From Adiantum capillus-veneris (Eukaryota; Streptophyta; Polypodiopsida; Polypodiales; Pteridaceae): DNA of 64,000 nt. How positions within the stretch are numbered: the first letter of the stretch is position 1; each line of letters opens with the position of its first letter. The stretch spans positions 141,346,211 through 141,410,210 of the forward strand of contig CM043966.1 of NCBI GenBank assembly GCA_014529385.2, in the 5' to 3' direction. Of the stretch, positions 55,560 through 64,000 are shown piece after piece. Position numbers and translations under genes: made by a program. The notes below the pieces were generated by a model, which saw only the letters and a program-made list of their open reading frames with translations, ran no database searches and had not been told where the DNA came from.

Positions 55560-56637
55560 TTTTTACAAATAAAGCTCCCGAAAAATGTTAAGTGGGTTAG
55601 CTTGCTACTAATAGCTTGCATAGCAGGAAGAGAACCAAGAACCTCTTTGATACCTTGAAAACCCCCTTCACATTCGTTTGTCCATTGTAGAGGATCCAAC
55701 CTTGCTACTTGTTGTAGAGGATAAAGAAGTTGAGAGGACAAGGGAATGAACCTTGACATATACTTCACCTTTTGACTAAAAGTAGCAAGCTGCATTCTAT
55801 CCTTAGGTGATGGGAGGAACACCAAAGCCTTTACTTTGTCAAAATCCACTTTAATCCCATTCTCTGAGATCATATGCCCCAAAAACTGCACTCTTGGTTG
55901 AGCAAGATGACACTTATTTGGGTTGAGTTGACCTTCACTTTCATCATATTGCTCCAATGCCATCCCAATTTTGCACAATGATCCTTTCTAGAACTATAAA
56001 CACAAAAGTAATCAATAAGATCCTTCACGAACTTGCCAAGAAATTGAGAGAACACCTTATTGACGTGCTTTTGGTACCATTCACAGCCATTCATAAGACC
56101 AAAAAGAATTACACAATAAAGAAAACATCCCCATGTTGTGATAAATGTGGTCTTCTTTTGATCTTCTAAAGCCAAGGTGAGCTGAAAATATCTAGAGAAT
56201 CCATCACATACACTATACCTCTCATGCCATGCAATAGAATCAAGTATGTCATCTATGAAAGTAAGAGGGTATGGATCCATCTTCATAGCTGCATTTAGAG
56301 GCTTAAAATCAACACATGTCCTCCACTTTTCATCCTTCTTGGGTGTGACAACAATAGGACTTACCCATTTTGTAGTACTCATGGGACATATGAAACCTGT
56401 TTTGACAAGCTTGTCTACTTCTTCCTTTAAAACATTAACTTGTACCTGTCCCATTTTCCTTAGCTTTTGGCGTACGGTCTGAAATCCTTCCTTGATTGAA
56501 AGGTGGATTTCCTCTCCCTTGAAGCCTCTAATTTCCTCATAATAAGTGATGAATAAATGGGGAAATTTTTGTATCATATGTAGGTACTCACCCTTCTCAT
56601 GACTAGTCAAGTCGGGAGATAGCATACCTTGTATCAA
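55560..56637 (-). pseudogene. pol: Gypsy J reverse transcriptase
   Basis: Minus frame from 56637: GFKGEEIHLSIKEGFQTVRQ, KWVSPIVVTPKKDEKWRTCVDF, YSVCDGFSRYFQLTLALEDQKK, then a decayed active site (VKDLIDYFCVYSS in place of IDDF). It is frameshifted near 55975 into HLAQPRVQFLGHMISENGIKVD and WTNECEGGFQGIKEVL. It stops at about 55565, where the LTR of I/E starts. RNase H and integrase are absent. Confidence 0.8.
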
Positions 56638-56987
56638 CTCTTGTTTGACATTAGGTTAAACTTTGGGTTGCATTAGCTCTTCAATTTTCTCATAAGGACC
56701 AGAGATATTATCATTCTCCATAAGGACAAGAAATCTTTGTTTCTCATCATGCTCTTATTCAAGAAACAAGGAGGACACATCTAGATCACTATCGATGCTA
56801 TCTTCCACTTCACTGCTGCCATCATCCCCATTGTCTTATTCTTCACTTGAGTACTCTCCTTCATCACTTTGCTCATCAAAATCAGCATCCAAAGATTATT
56901 TTCTAGCCATGTTAAACCTCTTTTTATCACCCCTTCTACTATAGAGAGTGATGGTACCATCCCCCAATCCTGTACATCTTTGGTTGC

Positions 56988-57626
56988 CTATAACCATGGT
57001 CTTCCTACAAGGATAAGAGGGAAAGCACCAATATCTACAGGCATAACATGACAATTTACTAGTACTTTAACATCAAATACATACACCTCCAAGTCCTTTA
57101 TAACTCCTAAGCACTTTACCCTTGATTGGTTGGCAAGCTTTATGCAAAAACCTAAATTCTTCACCATGTTGAGTCCCAACTTTGATACACAAGCTTGATT
57201 AATAACACATACATTTGCACCTCCATCAATATAAGCCTCTCCAATGCACTTCCTCATATGACATACATCCATAGTAGGGTATATGTCAGGTAGCTCATTC
57301 AAAGATAGGACTCTCACCGACCCCCTTGCAGGCTTCTTCTTCATGGGGTTGACTACATACTTCCACTGCCTCTTCAACTTAGGACACATATCCATGAGTT
57401 TCCCAAAGGTAGCATCAGTCTTTCTACTCACCAAATCAGCCCTTAAAGTATAATCTAGCTTCCCTTCTCCCAAACAGAAGTCGGATGCATTGTAATGTTG
57501 CTTGGGTTTTCTCTTCTTATTCTCTTTATCTGTACTTGTTTCCACCTGTTTCCCTCTTTTATGATTGGGACTTGCATCACTCATGTCATGATCTCTTGTA
57601 ACTCTCTTACCTACCGGCATGATCAT
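56988..57626 (-). pseudogene. Gypsy J protease
   Basis: An open frame of 212 codons. YIDGGANVCVINQACVSKLGL is the protease motif (DGG), followed by CLGVIKDLEVYVFDVKV and LILVGRPWL. 56640-56987 is an acidic linker in broken frames. Upstream a basic stretch (PNHKRGKQVET) separates it from gag. Confidence 0.78.
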
Positions 57627-57631
57627 AGCTC

Positions 57632-58755
57632 CTATATCATCCTCTTCTTGTCCAAACAGATTATGCTTACCACCTTTGCTTTTCCCTTCCCTTCAATTGT
57701 CAAACCACTTGGCCCTGCTTCCCCTTTGATCTCAATACCATAATCTTGAGCTCGAGAAGGAATTTTTGAAGGAAGAGAAAACATGTCACCACCCATTCTC
57801 TTTGGCTTGTCACATTGAGGGCTTTTATGACCCCAATCACCACAATTGTAACATTGAAACATATCCACTCTTCTAGCCATGCCTCTTCCTCTACCACCTG
57901 TAAGCCCCTCATTGCTTCCATAGCCACGTCCATAACCATAGCTTTGATCTCTTCCACCTCCCATCATATGCACACTAAGATTCTTCATAAGACCTACAAC
58001 CTCTTGCATCTCCTTGCAAAAAGCATTCACATCATGAGAAGCTTGTTGATCATAACCCGGCTCCCTGATGAGGACCCTTGGTTGCTCTACAGCTTTGACT
58101 TCAACCTTTGGCTTGACATTGGTTCCAAGATAATGAAGATGATCTGCTTTCCACTCTTTATTGTTTGCAATTTCAGCTGCCTCCTCAAAGGTCCTTGGCT
58201 GCTTAAGCTCCACATTCAAGTGTAGACTACTCCTCAAGCTTGCAAGAATTCTATCGTTCTTCAACATGGCTGGAGGAATTTCAGCCCTTAAAGATGTACA
58301 CCACTTTGTCCATAACGCATTGAATGCCTTCACAAAGTCTTCTATGGTCTAGCCTTCACCTTGTACCAAACCTTGAATAGACTACCATACCTTTTGTGGG
58401 TTTTCCACCTATTGAAAGTGTGTAAGAAAAGCATGTATTACCATTTCATAAGTCATAACTTTACGAGGTTGGGCTGATTGTAGCTCCTTTTCATAGCCTT
58501 CCAACCATTCCCTAGCATCTCTCTTCAAACAAAAGTAGAAGATTCGTAGCACCAACGATGGGTCTTGCTTGTCGGTAAGAAGGCAAGAAAACTCCATTCG
58601 CTCAATGAAACCTTTAGCACTTTCATTTTATTTCCCATTAAGCTCCGGAAAACTAAACTCCATGTCTCCAAAAACCTGTAAATTGAAGGTAGCTTGAAGC
58701 AAATTGTCTGTGGTGGGCACCAAAACACTGTTGGACAAAAGAAAAAGTGGGACAC
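57632..58755 (-). pseudogene. gag: Gypsy J gag
   Basis: The 58333-57632 frame has IPPAMLKNDRILASLRSSL, PRTFEEAAEIANNKEWKAD, a Gly/Arg-rich tract and the zinc knuckle CYNCGDWGHKSPQC. Upstream frames (58597-58409: FCLKRDAREWLEGYEKEL; 58755-58600) give the gag N-terminus, separated by stops. The true start is not certain; it lies near or above 58740. Confidence 0.78.
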
Positions 58756-61700
58756 CTCTATAGCTATATAGCCTAAGAGCGTTTAAACTCCACCTTCAGA
58801 ACCAAAAATTATACCCCAAAAAATCTTAGTAGACCCCAACCAAAAGGCCTATGCTCCCTTGGGAATTTACCAGCACACGCCAACCCAAAGGAAGATAGCA
58901 TATAGGACAAAACCTCTGTCAAAGCACGGATTTTCAACACACACCAACCAATGCATATGAACACAAGGGCTTCCCCTTTCACAATTGAACATCACAAACC
59001 CACAATTTCAACATTAACTCCACAATTCATAGATACATGTCCTCCCAATCTATCTGCACACAATTTGCCACTAGGCTGCCATATCCATAACCCTGCAGAG
59101 AACTAGTCGTAACTTGAAGAGCACAACTCTAATTGGTACTTAAAAGCTTGAGAAAAATCTTAAAAAATGATTGGCGAGAAAGCTGAAGAAGACCAAAATT
59201 GAATCTACACTCCGCTACATGCAAAATTGATGCGAACAAGGAGCTGTCCCAGTACGACTACACATAGAGAAGGCAAGAAGGTGAGGCCAAAAACTACAAC
59301 AATAACCATCAAGGAGGCACAACGAGCTAAAACCTGCAAAATTTTGGAGTTTAGGTGAACATTTTAAAGTTTCTATACTAGTGACTTGCCCTGCATGTAC
59401 ATGTGCTTGCTAAAGCAAGCTAAAAAAACCACAAAAAGAAAGCCCCACACACCCTTTTGACATCAGGCTTCATGTCCATATGTACAAATTTAGAAAAAAC
59501 GGGGTGTCAAAAATGCGCCCAATAGCATTAACAATCAAACAATGAAAGCACTTGATCCAAAAAACCAAGAGGTTTGTGACACAAAAAAATATGTTGTAAT
59601 ACTCAAATTAGGGGGATTACAAGTGCAACCATGTGCTTTTTGCCAATGTCTTTTCTATTATCATGAGATTCCAAGTACATGTACTACCTCCTAGCCCAGA
59701 CTTTTCCCACCCTAGTCCTTGACGCTTGCCACAATGCATGCCATGCTGGACCTTGCACATGAGGATCTCTAGCACTCTGAGCAATGAGCATGGACCAGTT
59801 GATGAGCTTCTTTTACCAAACATGATGACTCAGCACGTTTAATCGAGACTTTGCATCCAAAGGTGGTATGACAAACGCAGTTGAATATTTCTTGAAGATA
59901 GCATGAGTGCATTCAACCCCCTCCATTTCTTGTATTCTTGAAGTATGCACCCTTGGCATGATAGTGTGACTTCTCCATACCTTGCATGCTCCAAATATCC
60001 AATGAACCATACATGTTCATAAAGTATGCACCATGTGCATAGAGGATATGTTTCCGATAAAGCCACACCACATCTATGATCAAAAGGAAAGCATAGAACA
60101 GACCAAGGTGGAATAGCAAGCACTCACCATATAGTAAGTAATGTTTGTTTCACCCCATGCTATGACAACTACCTTTGTGAACTTCAGCACCAAAATTTGG
60201 AATTATTATCACTGCTCATTGGTTGTGCTTGCAAACCGTAGTATCTTCATCATCTTGTCAAATACCACCCAAACTTGTTGTCAACTAATCACAACACTTA
60301 CATTGCTATCATTGTCCATTGTACACTTGCAAGATCCTTCCACAACTCCCACCCGCCTTCAACTGTTGATGATCTTGCATGTGCACTACTTTGCTTGGGC
60401 AGAACACTCTTCAAAAAGTGCCTTGCCTTTAATTTACTCATGGACACTGGTTGGGCCATTTCCTAAGCGCTTGCATTGTTCTTCTGCGCAACAATTAAGG
60501 TGTTGGTCCCATGACAACTTGTTGAATTTACGAGCTCTTCCACTTTTGAGATAGCATCAACCGACCTCTATGTAGCCTTTATTATAAAGGCATAATCAAT
60601 ATGAAACTTGAATAAACAAACAAAGATGCACATAAAAGCATGAAGTATGCAAAAATGCACATTTTTGAGAGGGAAGATAATTATAGAGTTCCTTTCAAGG
60701 TGTTTTGTGGCATGATTGGGCTCCTCCAGAGCATAGGAGATTGTAGCATCAAATGCTCCCACACACGTGTAATTTGTGAATCATCCTCTTCCTCTGCTTC
60801 GTCAACTATTGTGTTTTTGCATGCATTCCCATTATAGCCCTTAATGTAGAATGGACAAGGTTACAATGCTCTAGCCCCTTGTATGCACCCTAGTATGCAC
60901 TTTATTGTTTTCAAATCGCCACCTAAGTGCAAATCAACTTCAAACTCCCCTCTGCCATCTACTTGAAGTTTCTCCTTAGCTAGTTGTGCCTTTATGACAT
61001 CTGTCATCCACAAAATGCGTTCAAAAATTCAAGCAATCACTTCATGGGTCTCCTTCTTGAGAACTCAATAGCACCAAGCCATCGGCAATCTCTAGCTCTT
61101 GAATCACATTGATAGTGTCTTCTTCAACCACATCCATAGTACCACTTGTCTTGGCAGTGGTATGTTTCACTAGTGCACGAGGTAGGTATGGATGATACTC
61201 AATCAAAAGCTACACTTCCTCAATGTGTATATCACGCTTGCATAGGTACACATCCGGGCCACCGTCTTTGAGCAGCCCTTCCAATTTGATGTGGGCTATT
61301 TTAATGTCCTTGAGAGAAATTTCATCTTCAACCACCATGAAGATAAAGGTAGGGACTCATGAAAAGAAGGTGTGTCCAATCTTGCCCTTGCACATAGCGG
61401 CCACCGCCACAAGGTCAAGGGGGAGTTAGTGGCTAGCACTAGTGGCATTGCCCTGGAAACGAGTGAGCCTCTATTCAAAGGGTTAATTCCTATTGTGAAT
61501 GTGGATGAGGAGGTTGCATGGCATCTAGTAGCTAGCATCATTAGGAAGCCAAATTGTGTACTTCAAAAGATAAGTGTTTTTGTGTATGTGGTGAAAGGTG
61601 TCTTCATGAAATCTGATGGTTTTGTTGAGGTTGAGGAGATATACGAAGAACTCAGTGAGATCACTTGCCTTGTCCTCCTATTGAAACTTCTTCAAGAATG

Positions 61701-61758
61701 AAGCAAAGGTCTCATCCATGGCTTGTTGCCTATTAGAAAAAAAATGGCCCCCTCTCCT
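58756..61758. other. 3.0 kb without recognisable features
   Basis: Presumably holds the J leader and possibly its LTR in the first part. Short open stretches (60141-60554 plus, 59839-60123 minus, 61372-61701 plus) show no domain, no composition typical of genes and no matches elsewhere in the window. I see no primer site or clear LTR ends. Confidence 0.5.
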
Positions 61759-62035
61759 TGTTGAAGATGATGAAACAGGAAACAGAAGGAAGACAACAAC
61801 TCAGAGTAGGAAGAAGATGGAGAAGGAGAAGACACAGAGCTTGCGTACGAGATCTCTGTAGTCTCTCTCTCTGTATTAGAATAATAGAGTATACAAACTC
61901 AGAGCTACAAAGCTTATATGAAACCCTAAGAGATAAGGTGTCCTTTCACACCGGATGTCTAGGGGGAAAAACCCAGTGGGAGAAAAGTGCCCCTGGTGAA
62001 GCGCGTATACACACTAACACTACTACATGTCTACA
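61759..62035 (-). repeat. Copia K 3' LTR and polypurine tract
   Basis: 277 bp on the minus strand, TGTAGACATGTAG to TTCAACA. The tract TACAGGGGGGATT (about 62036-62048) precedes it. The 5' LTR is outside the window. Confidence 0.85.
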
Positions 62036-62082
62036 AATCCCCCCTGTAGTGATAGTGTGAATCCGTACAAGGTAGCAGATCA

Positions 62083-64000
62083 TCATGTGTATGAGAGTAA
62101 GCCCAAAGCTTTTCGAAAAGCTTCAAACTTTTCTCGTGATAACGCCTTCGTAAATAGATCTGCAATGTTATCCTGTGTAGGACAGTAAGTTAGTGTGATC
62201 TCCCCTGCATGTAGCCTTTCCCTGACATAGTGGTAGTGAACCTCTATGTGCTTTGCTCTTGCATGAAATACTGGATTCCTTGCAACTGCCATAGCACTCT
62301 GACTGTCAGTGAAAATGGTAGTGGGTGCCTGTTGACACTCACAAAGATCTGTCAATAACCTGCGTATCCATACACAATCAATTGTTGCCGTGAAAGCTGC
62401 CCTGTACTCAGCTTCACAAGTTGATGTAGCCATTGGGGGTTGCTTCTTGCTTAGCCAAGATATACATGCATTTCCCAAGAAAAAACAATTCCCACTTGTG
62501 GAATGTCGTGTGTCAAAATCACTAACCCAATCTGAATCGCTGTAACCAAGAAGCTGCATAGAACTGTGCTTTCCATACATATCCCCCCTTGGAAAGAACA
62601 TGGCAAGATTAGGGGTACCTGAAAGGTAACGAAGTATGCGCTTCACAGCCTGTCAATGATGCATACCTGGGCTGTCCATAAATCTGCTTGCTTGTGAAAC
62701 CCCAAATTGAATGTCTGAACGAGTGTTGCCTGCCAAATATATCAAGCAACCAACGGCTACTGTATAAGTATGTACATCAAAAGGTTCTCCAGCATCATGC
62801 ATGCTCAACTTTGATCCAGTTTCTACGGGTGTAGAGATTGGCTTACAATTTTGCATACCAAACTTGTCCAAAATTTTATGCAAATATTTTTCCTGCAACA
62901 TGTATATGCCATCCTCTGATTGCACAAACTGAATACCCAAGTAATAATGTAGCAAACCACGATCAGACATCTCAAAGGTTTTTCTCAAAGCATCTTTAAA
63001 CGCTTCAATTTCATCTGCAGTATTACTGTAAGAAGCATATCATCCACATAAAGTGTTAGCATAATGAGAACTCCATCTCTCTTTTTGACATACAAAGTAC
63101 TTTCTGTTGGACTATTCTGAAATCCCTGGCCAATCAAATAAGTATGTATCTTGTCATACCATGCTCTTGGAGCCTGTTTGAGACCATACAAAGCTTTACG
63201 CAATCTACATACCTTTTGCTCTTGACCTTTTACAACAAAACCACTTGGTTGAATTACATAAACTTCTTCCTGCAAATCACCATTCAAAAAAGCAGTTTTG
63301 ATATCCAACTGATGCACTTTCCAACCATGATGAGCAGCAATTGCAACTAGTGATCTAACTGTGGACGCACGAGAAGTAGGAGCAAAGGTTTCATCATAAT
63401 CTATGCCTTTCTGTTGCGCATAGCCTTTTGCCACAAGCCTTGCTTTGTACCTGTCAACAGTACCATCTTGTTTCCTTTTTACCTTAAAAACCCACTTTGT
63501 ACCAATAGGTTTTTTACCTGTAGGCAAGTCCACTAGATCCCATGTATGATTCTTATGAATAGAATCAATTTCTTGCTGCATAGCATCTTTCCACTGAACA
63601 CACTCTAAAGCTTGTTCAAATGAATCAAGCTCATCTGCATCACAAAGAGTGCTAAAGCAAGCCAAATCTACTTGATCTCTACCAAAAGTAGTACCAACAC
63701 GTGTTTTTCGTGGCAACGGTGCATCCAACTTGCTATCCTGCAAAGTTTTCTGAACCCATTTAGGCAAGGTTCTTTCTTCCCTGAGAACTTCTTGCTCTTC
63801 ACGCACAATTTCCTCTACATCATGAGGTGTCACATGCTGATCAAAAGATTGATCAAGATTATCAACCTGTTGTGATTCTTGATTCTCCACAAAAGAAGGA
63901 AGCAAACCTTCAAATACATCATGTGTCTGCATATGCGGTACATCAAAAGCAACCATAGGTTGAGCAGTAGTTTCTGCAAAAATTACATCACGACTTTCAA
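62083..64000 (-). pseudogene. pol: Copia K RT and RNase H, runs off the window
   Basis: The minus frame enters at 64000 just after integrase (ESRDVIFAE) and encodes RT (ETFAPTSRASTV, GWKVHQLDIKTAFLNGD, ALYGLKQAPRAWYDK, YVDDMLL). A small deletion near 63025 shifts the frame just after YVDD. The next segment (62988-62653) ends at TGA where Trp is expected. RNase H (YSDSDWVSDFDTRHSTSG, CEAEYRAAFTAT, FTDSQSAMAVARN) is open to 62083. Only two lesions, so it is relatively young. It is a distinct family from A and B. Confidence 0.9.

Noticed and set aside
60141-60554. 137-codon ORF as a possible host gene
   Set aside because: No recognisable domain, biased Thr/Leu/Ser composition as in random AT-rich DNA, no conserved neighbour.

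Overview
This is plant nuclear DNA from a repeat-rich genome. It is AT-rich and consists almost wholly of nested LTR retrotransposons of the Ty1/copia and Ty3/gypsy superfamilies. Initiator-Met-tRNA primer sites (TGGTATCAGAGC), chromodomain gypsy elements, a TGGCGCC-type primer site and CAG-to-TAG decay all point to a plant, probably one with a large genome; I cannot name the species. I found no convincing host gene, tRNA, rRNA or CRISPR.

Layout, left to right: 1-625 RNase H end of a gypsy element (L/O, minus). 626-1216 3' LTR and tail of an old copia (M/N, minus). 1217-6064 copia A (plus, 3' end missing). 6064-9208 chromovirus C (minus). 9209-10821 an LTR serving both C and D. 10822-13944 and 20026-22260 chromovirus D (minus), split by element G (13945-20025), a complete gag-protease element without polymerase. 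22261-29918 second half of a gypsy element (I/E), split by copia B (22989-28789), which has an intact pol. 29919-35690 element F, young and non-autonomous, with small paralogous reading frames in its LTRs. 35694-37018 an unidentified transposon-type ORF. 37063-38409 a TTAA-flanked DNA transposon. 38410-44209 gypsy L (plus). 44210-44917 start of copia M/N. 44918-46802 5' LTR and leader of chromovirus D. 46803-55500 first half of gypsy I/E (minus). 55560-58755 gypsy J (minus). 58756-61758 nothing recognisable. 61759-64000 copia K (minus, runs off the window).

The main result is structural. Three separate elements each lie in two halves on opposite strands: L/O with copia M/N nested in it, chromovirus D, and gypsy I/E. 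Reversing 22261-46800 rejoins all of them. The D leader continues into D, the I RNase H continues into E, and the two M/N LTRs regain matching CATGT target duplications inside one continuous gypsy frame. I infer an inversion of about 24.5 kb with breakpoints in TTG microhomology.

The second result is coding capacity outside the standard set. F carries two tandem related ORFs of about 70 codons in its LTR, overlapping by ATGA, plus a long acidic ORF behind a gag-like start. G carries a long second ORF preceded by a copy of the 15-bp repeat found upstream of the TATA-like box in its own LTR.
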